64,000 bases of DNA from Streptococcus sanguinis. Lineage in GTDB: Bacteria > Bacillota > Bacilli > Lactobacillales > Streptococcaceae. Below the pieces are notes generated by a model. That model worked only from the letters and a program-made list of their open reading frames with translations, did no database searches and was not told the origin of the DNA. Shown here piece after piece: positions 36,144-44,514 of the stretch. Every line of letters starts with the position of its first letter. Position 1 is the first letter of the stretch. A program made the translations under genes and the position numbers. The DNA is taken from assembly GCF_900475275.1 (NCBI RefSeq), contig NZ_LS483364.1, positions 372,001-436,000 of the forward strand, read 5' to 3'.

Positions 36144-36929
36144 ATGAAAAAATATCAGCGCATGCATCTGATTTTTATCAGACAGTACATCAAGCAAATC
36201 ATGGAATACAAGGTTGATTTTGTGGTTGGTGTTTTAGGTGTCTTCCTGACCCAAGGCTTGAACCTCTTGTTTCTCAATGTCATCTTTCAACACATCCCCT
36301 CGCTAGAAGGCTGGACCTTTCAAGAGATTGCCTTTATCTATGGTTTTTCCTTGATTCCCAAGGGACTGGACCATCTCTTTTTTGACAATCTCTGGGCACT
36401 GGGGCAACGATTGGTGAGAAAGGGAGAGTTTGACAAGTATCTGACTCGTCCTATCAATCCTCTCTTTCACATCCTAGTCGAGACTTTTCAGATTGATGCC
36501 TTGGGTGAGCTCTTGGTCGGTGGAATTTTACTAGCGACAACGTTCTCTAGCATTACTTGGACTATTCCCAAGTTCTTGCTTTTCCTAGTCTGCATTCCTT
36601 TTGCGACCCTGATTTATACTTCTTTGAAAATCGCGACAGCCAGTATCGCTTTTTGGACCAAGCAGTCAGGTGCTATGATTTACATTTTCTATATGTTTAA
36701 TGATTTTGCCAAGTACCCGATTTCCATTTACAATTCGCTCCTTCGTTGGTTGATTAGTTTTATCGTTCCTTTTGCTTTTACAGCCTACTATCCTGCTAGC
36801 TATTTCTTGCAGGACAAAAATGGGCTCTTTAACATTGGTGGTTTGATTCTGATTTCCCTTGTTTTCTTTTTCATTTCGCTCAAACTCTGGGATAGGGGAT
36901 TGGATGCCTACGAAAGTGCGGGTTCGTAA
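36144..36929 (+). CDS. ABC-2 permease, DUF990 type, subunit 2
   Basis: A 261-residue membrane protein with six probable helices and the DUF990 landmarks QRMHLIFIRQYIKQIMEYKVDFVVG, then LVRKGEFDKYLTRPINPLFH. It resembles subunit 1 in plan and length, so the exporter is a heterodimer in the membrane. Starts one base after the upstream gene with AAGGAGGTTAGT overlapping its 3' end. Confidence 0.88.
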   Translation: MKKYQRMHLIFIRQYIKQIMEYKVDFVVGVLGVFLTQGLNLLFLNVIFQHIPSLEGWTFQEIAFIYGFSLIPKGLDHLFFDNLWALGQRLVRKGEFDKYLTRPINPLFHILVETFQIDALGELLVGGILLATTFSSITWTIPKFLLFLVCIPFATLIYTSLKIATASIAFWTKQSGAMIYIFYMFNDFAKYPISIYNSLLRWLISFIVPFAFTAYYPASYFLQDKNGLFNIGGLILISLVFFFISLKLWDRGLDAYESAGS

Positions 36930-36979
36930 GATGGAAAATATGTTTAGTCCTAAAGCTTAAAACATGAAAGGATTTAAAG

Positions 36980-37438
36980 ATGGTAGCGATTGAAGAAGTG
37001 AAGGAAGAAAAACAAAAGATGATAGCAGTCAGTGAAGTTTTAAAGGATCTACCAGAATGGTTTGGAATACCTGAAAGTACACAAGCTTACATTGAAGGAG
37101 CTAGGGATTTACAAGTTTGGGTTGCTTATCAGGAGAGTAAATTGGCTGGCTTTGTAAGCTTATCTTATTCTAGTGAAGATTGTGCAGAGATTGACTGCTT
37201 AGCTGTTAAGAAATTCTATCATAGAGCGGGAATTGGTAGTCAACTTCTAGAAGTTTTAGAAAAATCTGCTCGTCAAAAAGCATCCTATCTGCAAGTAAAA
37301 ACGGTAGCACCAGGTTATTATCCTACCTATGACAGAACTAACGCTTTTTATCAGGCTCAGGGCTTTAAAAAGTTAGAAATTTTTCCTGAACTTTGGGATA
37401 AAAGCAACCCTTGTTTGATTTGGGTTAAGAAATTGTGA
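36980..37438 (+). CDS. GNAT family N-acetyltransferase
   Basis: A 152-residue acetyltransferase of the GNAT fold. The acetyl-CoA site is in IDCLAVKKFYHRAGIGSQLLEVLE (about 72-95), with the RxxGxG loop RAGIGS. The C-terminal strand-helix has YDRTNAFYQAQGFKKLE, a usual closing segment. Substrate unknown. It stands between the ABC exporter and tRNA-Thr, with no evident functional link to either. Confidence 0.87.
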   Translation: MVAIEEVKEEKQKMIAVSEVLKDLPEWFGIPESTQAYIEGARDLQVWVAYQESKLAGFVSLSYSSEDCAEIDCLAVKKFYHRAGIGSQLLEVLEKSARQKASYLQVKTVAPGYYPTYDRTNAFYQAQGFKKLEIFPELWDKSNPCLIWVKKL

Positions 37439-37447
37439 AATTCTAAC

Positions 37448-37475
37448 TTGACAAAAAAACTCAAGATGCTAAAAT
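37448..37475 (+). promoter_or_regulatory. tRNA-Thr promoter
   Basis: TTGACA (37448-37453), 16 bases, TAAAAT (37470-37475), 14 bases before the tRNA. Confidence 0.85.
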
Positions 37476-37489
37476 AAAGGGGAAAAGAC

Positions 37490-37562
37490 GCCGATTTAGC
37501 TCAGTTGGTAGAGCAACGCACTCGTAACGCGTAGGTCACAGGTTCGATCCCTGCAATCGGCA
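37490..37562 (+). tRNA. tRNA-Thr, anticodon CGT
   Basis: A 73-base class I tRNA. The acceptor GCCGATT pairs with AATCGGC, the anticodon stem ACGCA/CGCGT (one mismatch-like A-C or wobble at the edge) encloses CTCGTAA, anticodon CGT, and the T arm has GGTTCGATCC. No CCA is encoded. Confidence 0.93.
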
Positions 37563-37565
37563 GAA

Positions 37566-37603
37566 AGAAAACCAGCAACTTTTTCATGGGTTGCTGGTTT
37601 TGT
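37566..37603 (+). terminator. tRNA-Thr terminator
   Basis: AAAACCAGCAAC pairs perfectly with GTTGCTGGTTTT across a 10-base loop. The stem is symmetric enough to act for the minus-strand gene too. Confidence 0.88.
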
Positions 37604-37614
37604 TTATCTAATTC

Positions 37615-37878
37615 TTATAAAGAAGTAAGAAAAGTTAGACCGCCTAATATCACTCCTGCCGCATTGGGAATGATAAGGATCCAGTCTTTTTTAGGTTCTT
37701 TGGTCCAACCATAGATTACCCAAATTAAACAAGAAACTGCTGCGAATAGTGGTTGGAATGGTTGAGCTTTTTCTCCTTGCAAGTTAGCGATAATTTGTGG
37801 AATATATGCAATAAAGACAAGAATCCCAATAAAAGCTCCAATAGATCCGACAAAGCGATTAATTTTTTGTTTAGACAT
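37615..37878 (-). CDS. SemiSWEET family transporter (PQ-loop)
   Basis: An 87-residue protein with three helices, the minimal SemiSWEET unit that works as a dimer in sugar movement. The PQ motif is in FIAYIPQIIANLQG (residues about 22-35), and the second half has CLIWVIYGWTKEPKKDW, a strong family signature with the conserved Trp and Asn (IIPNAAG) in the substrate pocket. Length is normal. It is alone on the minus strand. The promoter and operator at 37879-37926 overlap a striking palindrome. Confidence 0.88.
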   Translation of the reverse strand: MSKQKINRFVGSIGAFIGILVFIAYIPQIIANLQGEKAQPFQPLFAAVSCLIWVIYGWTKEPKKDWILIIPNAAGVILGGLTFLTSL

Positions 37879-37926
37879 ATAGTACCTCCTGAGGTACTAT
37901 TATATCAGAAGGAAAAAAGTTTTCAA
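37879..37926 (-). promoter_or_regulatory. SemiSWEET promoter covered by a 22-bp palindrome
   Basis: On the minus strand: TTGAAA (37926-37921), 16 bases, TATAAT (37904-37899). The palindrome ATAGTACCTC-CT-GAGGTACTAT (37879-37900) runs from the end of the -10 box to the base before the start codon. Its 3' arm contains the ribosome site AGGAGGT. The predicted transcription start lies near its centre. Confidence 0.8.
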
Positions 37927-38116
37927 ATTTGTTTGATCATAAAATAAGACAGATATTCAATATGTGTAAGTCGTGCTTTTATACTAAACGAATCTATTGG
38001 AGAGTCTAGGATGAGAAATCAAATTTGCTTAACATTTTTTGAGAAGGGTAAGCTACCACTTAGTTATCAAAAATAACCACTTACTGAAAATGCCTTGTTT
38101 CTTTTTTGAAAATTGT

Positions 38117-38122
38117 TATAAT
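38117..38122 (+). promoter_or_regulatory. -10 box of the LytTR operon
   Basis: TATAAT with a TGT extension before it (extended -10), 29 bases ahead of ATG 38151. Confidence 0.6.
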
Positions 38123-38150
38123 GAAGTCAGAAGCAAGGAAAGGAGTGGCT

Positions 38151-38597
38151 ATGAAGATTAGGATTGAGCTTGATACAGATATGGCAGAAACTGAAGTCGT
38201 TATCCGAACGGCTCAATATGGTGAAGAGGTGGCTCGGATTCAAGCAGCTCTTGAACAAGCCAACCGTCAACCGATAGCTTTCTATAAGGATACAAGTGAA
38301 TATTTTGTCGATTTGAAGAATATTTTATTTTTTGAAACGGATGCTACCAAAATTTATGCTCATAGCAGGGATGATGCTTATGAAGTCAAATTGAAGCTAT
38401 ACGAATTAGAAGAGAGACTTCCGGCATATTTCTGTCGCATTTCAAAGTCTACTATTGCCAATGCCAAGGCTATTTACGCTTTGGATAAATCATTTTCGGG
38501 AACCAGTACTATCCAATTTTATGACACACATAAACAAGTGCACGTTTCCCGACACTACTATCAAATTTTAAAAGAAAAGTTAAACGAAACGAGGTAA
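38151..38597 (+). CDS. LytTR family DNA-binding regulator
   Basis: A 148-residue protein consisting of an N-terminal segment of about 50 residues and a LytTR DNA-binding domain (about 52-145; FYKDTSEYFVDLKNILFFETDATKIYAHSRDD, then FCRISKSTIANAKAIY). There is no receiver domain. Stand-alone LytTR regulators in streptococci are commonly paired with a membrane inhibitor gene, as in HdrRM and BrsRM. I chose ATG 38151 (AGGAGTGGCT before it). It is 5 bases from the membrane protein gene. Confidence 0.88.
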   Translation: MKIRIELDTDMAETEVVIRTAQYGEEVARIQAALEQANRQPIAFYKDTSEYFVDLKNILFFETDATKIYAHSRDDAYEVKLKLYELEERLPAYFCRISKSTIANAKAIYALDKSFSGTSTIQFYDTHKQVHVSRHYYQILKEKLNETR

Positions 38598-38602
38598 TTT
38601 TC

Positions 38603-39265
38603 ATGAAAAAAACAATTTTTGGAATCGGCTTTTTAGTCTTGGCAGCTTGGGTTCTGCTGCAGGGGAATTTTGGGATTCCTGCCTTCAATTTTAATATTTG
38701 GCCCATGCTAGTAGTTGCAATGTTTGCCTATTTCGCCTTGGAAAATTTCTTAGAAAGAGACTTTGGCACTGGGCTGATCATGGCAGTTATTGCGCTGATT
38801 ATTGCCAATGCCGTTTACCACTTTTTAGCTATTTCAACAGGAACCTTGGTTTTGGGTGGTATTCTGGCTTGCATCGGTCTCAATATGATTTTCAAGCCCC
38901 GGCGCATTTTTAAGGGGCGTATCTTCTCAACTGCCTCTTCTTCCTCAAAAGATGATATTGCTTTTGGCAGCGGCACGCGCTATATCAACTCAGATAACTT
39001 CACCTATGAAAAGTTAGACTGTGCTTTTGGCAGTGCATCGGTTTATTTTGATAATGCGACTATCGAAGGGGACTCAGCAACTTTTGAAGTGGATCTGTCT
39101 TTTGGCAGTGTGATGCTTTATGTGCCCAGCGACTGGCGTGTAGAGCTGGATGTAGATAATGCCTTTGGCTCTGTCTACAATCCCCGCAATGTCAATGAAA
39201 AGAGAAAAACTCTCTATGTCAAAGGCAACGTAGCTTTCGGTTCTTTGAAGATTAGCTATGTTTAG
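38603..39265 (+). CDS. LiaF-like membrane protein with C-terminal DUF2154-type domain
   Basis: A 220-residue protein. The N-terminal half has four short helices (about 5-22, 30-45, 55-72, 77-95). The C-terminal half (about 110-220) is a repeated beta structure with FGSGTRYINSD, CAFGSASVYFD, LSFGSVMLYVP, NAFGSVYNPR and VAFGSLKISYV, i.e. five FGS repeats like the C-terminal domain of LiaF and related adhesin-like beta solenoids. It directly follows a LytTR regulator, so it may restrain or sense for it. That link is inferred from the gene order. Confidence 0.82.
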   Translation: MKKTIFGIGFLVLAAWVLLQGNFGIPAFNFNIWPMLVVAMFAYFALENFLERDFGTGLIMAVIALIIANAVYHFLAISTGTLVLGGILACIGLNMIFKPRRIFKGRIFSTASSSSKDDIAFGSGTRYINSDNFTYEKLDCAFGSASVYFDNATIEGDSATFEVDLSFGSVMLYVPSDWRVELDVDNAFGSVYNPRNVNEKRKTLYVKGNVAFGSLKISYV

Positions 39266-39349
39266 GAAAACGGATTAATTTCGAAACTTTGGACAAATGT
39301 ACTTGTCAAACGTCAAGTTTTTTGGTAATATAGGAAGGTATGTGGTGCT

Positions 39350-39366
39350 AGCACATCCGTAATATT
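39350..39366. repeat. palindrome in the rpmB leader
   Basis: ATGTG-GTGCTAG-CACAT, containing GTGCTAGCAC. It lies between a plausible -10 (TAATAT at about 39333) and the rpmB ribosome site, so it is probably in the rpmB 5' untranslated region. Confidence 0.4.
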
Positions 39367-39391
39367 AGATCTAATAGGAGGAAACACGATA

Positions 39392-39580
39392 ATGGCTAAA
39401 GTATGTTACTTTACTGGTCGTAAGACTGTATCAGGAAACAACCGCTCTCACGCGATGAACCAAACAAAACGCGCTGTTAAACCAAATCTTCAAAAAGTTA
39501 CTGTTTTGATTGACGGTAAACCTAAAAAAGTTTGGGCTTCAGCTCGTGCCCTTAAATCAGGTAAAGTTGAACGCGTTTAA
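39392..39580 (+). CDS. rpmB: 50S ribosomal protein L28
   Basis: A 62-residue ribosomal protein ([36 protein letters not shown]). Length and the GxK/RSHAMNxTKR core are typical. It opens behind AGGAGGAAAC. Strong high-expression codon bias. Only one Cys, so it is the zinc-independent form. Own terminator. Confidence 0.97.
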   Translation: MAKVCYFTGRKTVSGNNRSHAMNQTKRAVKPNLQKVTVLIDGKPKKVWASARALKSGKVERV

Positions 39581-39589
39581 TTTTTATTT

Positions 39590-39618
39590 AAAAGGATGGA
39601 AATTTTCCGTCCTTTTTT
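39590..39618 (+). terminator. rpmB terminator
   Basis: AAAAGGATGGAA pairs with TTCCGTCCTTTT (one G-T pair), then a T run. Confidence 0.88.
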
Positions 39619-39721
39619 GCTTGTAAATTTCCGCCTAGACAGTTGATTTAGACCCTTCCTCTTTTACACCCTGTATAAAATATGGTAGAATAAACTATAA
39701 AATACTTTTGAGGTACAAATT

Positions 39722-40087
39722 ATGACTGTGAAAATTAATACAAAAGATGGTCAAATTGAGCTGACTGATGATGTGATTGCGACAATCGTCGGCGGTGCAG
39801 CGACTGAAATTTTTGGTGTAGTTGGCATGGCCAGCAAAAATGCAATCAAGGATAATTTTCAAGCCCTTTTAGGAAAAGAAAACTATGCTAAGGGCGTGGT
39901 TGTGAAAGCGACTGATGAAGGTGATATCGCAGTTGATGTCTACACTGTGTTAAGCTATGGAGTCAAAATCAGCGAAGTTTCCAAAAACATCCAAGAGCGT
40001 GTTAAATTCAGTTTGGAAAACAAGCTCGGAATTACTGCCCATGCAGTGAATGTTTATATCCAAAATATTAAAGTCGTAGGAGAATAA
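39722..40087 (+). CDS. Asp23/Gls24 family envelope stress protein
   Basis: A 121-residue member of the Asp23/Gls24 (DUF322) family, similar to Bacillus YloU. The core has IVGGAATEIFGVVGMASK and ISEVSKNIQERVKFSLENKLGITAHAVNVYIQNIKVV. The family is linked to cell-envelope stress. It precedes the DAK2/FakA-like gene with two bases between, the conserved YloU-YloV pairing of Firmicutes. RBS is only TTGAGGTAC. Confidence 0.9.
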   Translation: MTVKINTKDGQIELTDDVIATIVGGAATEIFGVVGMASKNAIKDNFQALLGKENYAKGVVVKATDEGDIAVDVYTVLSYGVKISEVSKNIQERVKFSLENKLGITAHAVNVYIQNIKVVGE

Positions 40088-40089
40088 TC

Positions 40090-41754
40090 GTGGCAAATAT
40101 TACTACTAGTTTATTCCAAGAAATGGTGCAGGCAGCATCTACTCGCTTAAATAAACAGGCTGAATATGTAAATTCTTTGAATGTCTTCCCAGTTCCAGAC
40201 GGAGATACAGGTACCAACATGGGCATGACCATTGAAAATGGTGCTAAGGAAGTGGCAGACAAGTCTGCTTCAACAGTTGGCGAAGCGGCAGGTATCTTTG
40301 CGAAAGGTCTTTTGATGGGTGCGCGTGGTAACTCAGGCGTTATCACCTCCCAGCTTTTCCGCGGTTTTTCTCAAAGTGTGAAAGAGCATGAAGAGCTGAC
40401 TGGTGAAGATCTTGCTCTGGCCTTTCAGTCTGGTGTAGAAGTGGCTTACAAGGCAGTTATGAAGCCGGTTGAGGGAACGATTTTGACTGTTTCTCGCGGT
40501 GCGGCTATTGGTGCCAAGAAGAAAGCTGAAGTCACTAATGACGCTGTAGAAGTTATGAAAGCGGCTCTTGAAGGAGCAAAGGCTGCTCTGGCTAAGACAC
40601 CTGATATGCTGCCGGTTCTGAAAGAAGTCGGTGTTGTGGACTCTGGCGGTCAAGGGCTTGTCTTTATCTACGAAGGATTCTTGTCTGCACTTACAGGCGA
40701 ATATATCGCATCTGAGGACTTTGTGGCGACACCTGCGACCATGTCTGAGATGATCAATGCTGAGCATCATAAGTCTGTAGCTGGCCATGTGGCAACAGAA
40801 GACATTACTTTTGGCTACTGTACAGAAATCATGGTAGCTCTTAAGACAGGACCAACCTATGTAAAAGACTTTGATTATGATGAGTTCCGCAATTATCTCA
40901 ACGATTTGGGAGATTCCCTGTTGGTAGTAAACGATGATGAAATCGTCAAAGTCCATGTCCATACTGAAGATCCAGGATTGGTTATGCAGGAAGGTCTCAA
41001 GTATGGTAGTCTGGTCAAGGTCAAGGTTGACAATATGCGCAACCAGCACGAAGCCCAGGTTGAAAAGGAAGAGCGCTCAGCTAAGCCGGCTCAAGAAAAA
41101 GAGTTTGCAATTATCGCTGTAGTGGCTGGTGATGGTCTGGCTGAAATCTTTAAGGCTCAGGGAGTTGACTACATCATCTCTGGCGGTCAAACTATGAATC
41201 CATCAACGGAAGACTTTATCAAAGCTGTGGAGCAAGTCAATGCTCGCAATATTATTATCTTGCCAAACAATAAAAACATCTTCATGGCAGCCCAATCAGC
41301 AGCAGAAGTGATTGAACAGCCTGCAGCTGTTATTGAGACTCGTACGATTCCTCAAGGCTTGACCAGTCTCCTGGCTTTTGATGGCGGCAAGACTATTGAG
41401 GAAAACCAAGAGCGTATGACTGCAGCCTTGGCAGAAGTAGTCAGCGGCAGCGTGACGACTGCGGTTCGTGATACGACGATTGATGGCTTGGAAATTCATG
41501 AAAATGACAACCTCGGTATGGTGGATGGTAAGATTGTTGTTTCTAATCCAGATATGCTGGCAACTTTGAAAGAAACGTTCAGCAAGATGCTCAATGAAGA
41601 CAGCGAGATTGTCTCTATCTATATCGGTGAAGACGGCAGCGAAGAGTTGGCTAGCAGTCTTGCTCAAGATTTGATGGAACAATTCGAGGATGTCGAAGTA
41701 GAAATTCATCAGGGCAGTCAGCCGGTTTATCCATATATTTTTAGTGTTGAATAG
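40090..41754 (+). CDS. fakA: DhaL/DAK2 domain protein, fatty acid kinase catalytic subunit (FakA/YloV-like)
   Basis: A 554-residue cytoplasmic protein starting at GTG. The N-terminal DhaL domain (about 1-205) carries the ATP/metal motif PVPDGDTGTNMG (about 35-46) and GARGNSGVITSQLFRG. The middle and C-terminal parts match the FakA/YloV plan (GGQTMNPSTEDF near residue 362). In the known system FakA phosphorylates fatty acids bound by FakB, which feed phospholipid synthesis. A FakB gene is not in this window. It is two bases after the Asp23-like gene, so co-transcribed. Confidence 0.9.
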   Translation: MANITTSLFQEMVQAASTRLNKQAEYVNSLNVFPVPDGDTGTNMGMTIENGAKEVADKSASTVGEAAGIFAKGLLMGARGNSGVITSQLFRGFSQSVKEHEELTGEDLALAFQSGVEVAYKAVMKPVEGTILTVSRGAAIGAKKKAEVTNDAVEVMKAALEGAKAALAKTPDMLPVLKEVGVVDSGGQGLVFIYEGFLSALTGEYIASEDFVATPATMSEMINAEHHKSVAGHVATEDITFGYCTEIMVALKTGPTYVKDFDYDEFRNYLNDLGDSLLVVNDDEIVKVHVHTEDPGLVMQEGLKYGSLVKVKVDNMRNQHEAQVEKEERSAKPAQEKEFAIIAVVAGDGLAEIFKAQGVDYIISGGQTMNPSTEDFIKAVEQVNARNIIILPNNKNIFMAAQSAAEVIEQPAAVIETRTIPQGLTSLLAFDGGKTIEENQERMTAALAEVVSGSVTTAVRDTTIDGLEIHENDNLGMVDGKIVVSNPDMLATLKETFSKMLNEDSEIVSIYIGEDGSEELASSLAQDLMEQFEDVEVEIHQGSQPVYPYIFSVE

Positions 41755-41758
41755 CATA

Positions 41759-41788
41759 AAAAGGCAATCGAAAGGTTGTCTTTTATTA
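41759..41788 (+). terminator. terminator after fakA
   Basis: AAAAGGCAATC-GAAA-GGTTGTCTTTT, 11 pairs with two G-T. Confidence 0.88.
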
Positions 41789-41804
41789 TTTTATAGAAAA
41801 TACT

Positions 41805-41833
41805 TAGACAAGAAACTGGTATTATGTTATACT
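41805..41833 (+). promoter_or_regulatory. promoter of the 41864 lipoprotein gene
   Basis: TAGACA (41805-41810), 17 bases, TATACT (41828-41833) with TGT just before it (extended -10). Confidence 0.7.
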
Positions 41834-41863
41834 GTAACAAATAAAAAGTAAAAAAGGTGAACT

Positions 41864-42472
41864 ATGAAAAAATTTTTCATTCTTGTTATTTCTGCTTCGG
41901 TACTCTTGACGGGCTGTGTGCTTCCTAGCTTCAGCAAGCATCGTCCTAGACATTCTTCTGAATCAGCAGCTTCTTCTAGGAGGACTAAATCCAGCTCTAG
42001 CTCCAGCTCTAGCAAGTCATCCAGTTCTTCTTCTGAAAGTACAGAGATTGTCTCTAAAACTTTAGTCGGAGACATTGAAGAAATCCATCATCGTGATACA
42101 ATTACCTATCAGGGCAAGAAAATCTTGAATCTTCGGATGGAATTGCTCACTTCCTTGCCAGAAGAAGCTAGTGCGGCATCAGCTACTTTGACTCCAGAGG
42201 AGATGACGACTATCATTCGTGAAGGAATGCAGTCTGATTCAAACTATGTAGCAGCTAAGAGTCTGGAGGGTGTCAATATTGATTATTCAGTTACAGCAGA
42301 GAAGAAATTGCAGACCTTAATTGAAATTGATTTGCAAAAGGTCAATGTCGAAGAGGTGGAAAAGAACAGTTTCTTCCAAGGTTTTGGACTGAAGGATATT
42401 AAGGATATTACACCTGAAATGTTCATTCTGAGTCTGAAGCTCAATGGTCTCAAAGAAGAGGTGCAGAGCTAA
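41864..42472 (+). CDS. lipoprotein of unknown function
   Basis: A 202-residue exported lipoprotein. The signal peptide ends in lipobox LLTGC with Cys 18. A Ser-rich linker (about 30-60, many TCC/AGC codons) leads to a globular domain (about 65-202) with conserved-looking DIEEIHHRDTITYQGKKILNLRM. The pattern suits a DUF1307-like lipoprotein, but I cannot confirm it. It has its own promoter and a terminator follows at 42590. Confidence 0.75.
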   Translation: MKKFFILVISASVLLTGCVLPSFSKHRPRHSSESAASSRRTKSSSSSSSSKSSSSSSESTEIVSKTLVGDIEEIHHRDTITYQGKKILNLRMELLTSLPEEASAASATLTPEEMTTIIREGMQSDSNYVAAKSLEGVNIDYSVTAEKKLQTLIEIDLQKVNVEEVEKNSFFQGFGLKDIKDITPEMFILSLKLNGLKEEVQS

Positions 42473-42589
42473 AGTTTAAAAAGCGTTGGTCATTTCATCT
42501 TACAAATTGAGTAGCTAGTTTATTGAAAAATTTTTAGATTAGGCTGCTTTAATTCCAGTTTCTATCTAAATTGCAACAGACATACAACT

Positions 42590-42625
42590 AGTCGGCTCCT
42601 CTCAACGAGGGGGACCGGCTTTTTT
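42590..42625 (+). terminator. terminator upstream of the ABC-2/two-component operon
   Basis: AGTCGG...CTC pairs with GAG...CCGGCT (one mismatch, two G-T), followed by six T residues. It lies 118 bases after the lipoprotein gene. The stretch 42473-42589 holds nothing else I can support. Confidence 0.75.
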
Positions 42626-42698
42626 GTGTCTTCATGCAGAGGGGAGATAAACAGATTATTCCAATATTTGCTAGCTTTGTGCTCTAAAAGCAGAATAG

Positions 42699-42762
42699 TG
42701 ACATTTGTCATGTCAGCTGGTGACAAAATCAACTAGTAGGAAAAATTTCTTTGCCTTATAAT
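42699..42762 (+). promoter_or_regulatory. activator-type promoter with TGACAT palindromes for the DesKR-linked exporter
   Basis: TATAAT (42757-42762) has no -35 match at 17 bases upstream (TAGTAG). TGACAT-N5-ATGTCA (42699-42715), with an inner TGACA-TT-TGTCA, and a further TGACA (42721-42725) lie about 45-70 bases before the expected start. That arrangement suits activation by the response regulator encoded in the operon. Confidence 0.6.
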
Positions 42763-42889
42763 ATAGTTAACAACATGATAAAAGGTTGCTGTAAGAATTA
42801 AAAAAGCATTTGGCTTTCGTTCTTCTTTCGCCTTTGGAAAAATAAAGGAAAGATGCACATACGGTTTACCAAATCAAAGGAGGAGTAAA

Positions 42890-43765
42890 ATGGAACTGAT
42901 TGAAGTAAAGAAGCTTTCAAAAAGCATTCATGGTAAGGAGATTTTAAAGGATATTTCGTTTGAAATCTCCCAAGGTGACTGTGTGGCCTTGATTGGTCCC
43001 AATGGAGCAGGGAAAACGACTCTCATGGATTGTTTGCTGGGCGATAAGTTTCTGACAGCGGGTGAAGCAAGGATTCAGGGACTCAAACCAACTGACAATC
43101 ATCTCAAGCAGTCGGTAGCGATTTTACCACAGGAAAATACAGTGGTGGAGGATTTGAAGGTCAAGGAACTCTTGACGTTCTTCCAAGCTATTTATCCAAA
43201 TAGTCTGTCTGATCAAGAAATTGATGACTTGCTGCAATTTACAGACAAGCAAAAGAATCAGTTGGCCAGCAAGCTGTCTGGTGGACAAAAGCGTCTCTTT
43301 TCTTTTGTTCTGAGTCTGATTGGCCGTCCTAAGATTCTGTTCTTGGACGAACCGACTTCTGCTATGGACACCTCTACTCGTCAGCATTTCTGGGAAATTG
43401 TTAATCAGCTCAAGCAGCAGGGAGTGACCATCGTTTATTCTTCGCACTATATCGAAGAAGTCGAGCATACGGCAGATCGGATTTTGGTGCTGCACAAGGG
43501 CGAGTTGATTCGGGACACGACGCCTTATGCCATGCGCAGTGAGGAGCAGGAAAAACACTTTACCTTGCCGCTGACTTATCAGTCTGTGCTGGAAAAACTG
43601 GATAATGTGACTGATTTAGAAATCAAGCAAAAGGCTTTATCTTTTGCTACTAGAGATGCTGGACAGGTCTGGCAGGTCCTTCAGGAACACGGCTGTACAA
43701 TCGAAGAGATTGAAGTACGTAACCGTACCCTCTTGGATAGTATTTTTGAAACGACACAAGAATAG
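42890..43765 (+). CDS. ABC transporter ATP-binding protein
   Basis: A 291-residue ATPase with Walker A GPNGAGKTT (about 37-45), Q-loop PQENTV, signature LSGGQKRL and Walker B ILFLDEPTSAMD. It is first in a four-gene operon: ATPase, ABC-2 permease, sensor kinase, response regulator. This matches the YvfRS-type exporters with DesKR-like regulators of B. subtilis. It starts behind AAAGGAGGAG. Substrate unknown. Confidence 0.9.
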   Translation: MELIEVKKLSKSIHGKEILKDISFEISQGDCVALIGPNGAGKTTLMDCLLGDKFLTAGEARIQGLKPTDNHLKQSVAILPQENTVVEDLKVKELLTFFQAIYPNSLSDQEIDDLLQFTDKQKNQLASKLSGGQKRLFSFVLSLIGRPKILFLDEPTSAMDTSTRQHFWEIVNQLKQQGVTIVYSSHYIEEVEHTADRILVLHKGELIRDTTPYAMRSEEQEKHFTLPLTYQSVLEKLDNVTDLEIKQKALSFATRDAGQVWQVLQEHGCTIEEIEVRNRTLLDSIFETTQE

Positions 43766-43775
43766 GAGAGTAATC

Positions 43776-44510
43776 ATGAAAAATATGGCAAGTCTTATGA
43801 AGATTGAGTTGATTTTAATGAAGCGGCAGGCTGCTTATTATCTCTTGTCTATTGGTCTGCCCAGCGTCTTTTACCTGATTTTCTCAGGAATGATGTCTGG
43901 AAGTGATACGTCTGAACTTGTGCTTCGAGGCTACCTCTTCTCTATGACTCTTTTTAGTATCATGTCTAGTGCCTTCTTTAGCATTCCAAGCACTTTGCAG
44001 TCTGATAAAAATAATAATTGGCAAAAAATGATTCAGCACTCGCCGATTTCTATGGTAAAATATTATATATCAAAACTTTGCAGTACGCTGTTGACTTTTA
44101 TGCTTTCTATCATCGTAGTCTTCTCGATTGGGCATTTTGTTCGCGGGGTTAATCTGCCAATGGTAGACTGGCTTCTTATTGCCGTGATCCTTCTGGTAGG
44201 AAGTGTGGTCTTTATTGCTATGGGTGTATTGGTCAGTCTCTTGCCAAGTGCTCAGCTCATGTCTGTTGTGGGAAATATCGTCTATATGGCACTGGCTGTT
44301 CTGGGCGGTCTATGGTTCCCTCTGACCATGTTCCCAAAATGGCTCCAGCCAATCGGTAAGTTGACGCCAAGTTATCAACTGATGCAAGTCGTGTCCTCTT
44401 ATCTAGAACACCATCAGTTCAATGGCAAGGCAGCTTTGATTGTTCTGATTTATACGGTTTTGGTCAGCATTCTTGTGCTGCAGCTCAAAAAGCGAATTGA
44501 GGTAAAATAA
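43776..44510 (+). CDS. ABC-2 type transporter permease
   Basis: A 244-residue protein with six probable helices and an ABC-2 plan (loop after helix 2: SDKNNNWQKMIQHSPISMVKYY). I chose ATG 43776 with AGGAGAGTAATC before it. The frame is open to 43644 but overlaps the ATPase. It pairs with the upstream ATPase. The sensor kinase gene begins 4 bases on. Confidence 0.88.
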   Translation: MKNMASLMKIELILMKRQAAYYLLSIGLPSVFYLIFSGMMSGSDTSELVLRGYLFSMTLFSIMSSAFFSIPSTLQSDKNNNWQKMIQHSPISMVKYYISKLCSTLLTFMLSIIVVFSIGHFVRGVNLPMVDWLLIAVILLVGSVVFIAMGVLVSLLPSAQLMSVVGNIVYMALAVLGGLWFPLTMFPKWLQPIGKLTPSYQLMQVVSSYLEHHQFNGKAALIVLIYTVLVSILVLQLKKRIEVK

Positions 44511-44514
44511 AAGC

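Noticed and set aside
40333..41049. A 238-residue minus-strand frame opposite fakA
   Set aside because: A shadow of the strongly biased fakA coding sequence. No ribosome site and no recognisable domain.
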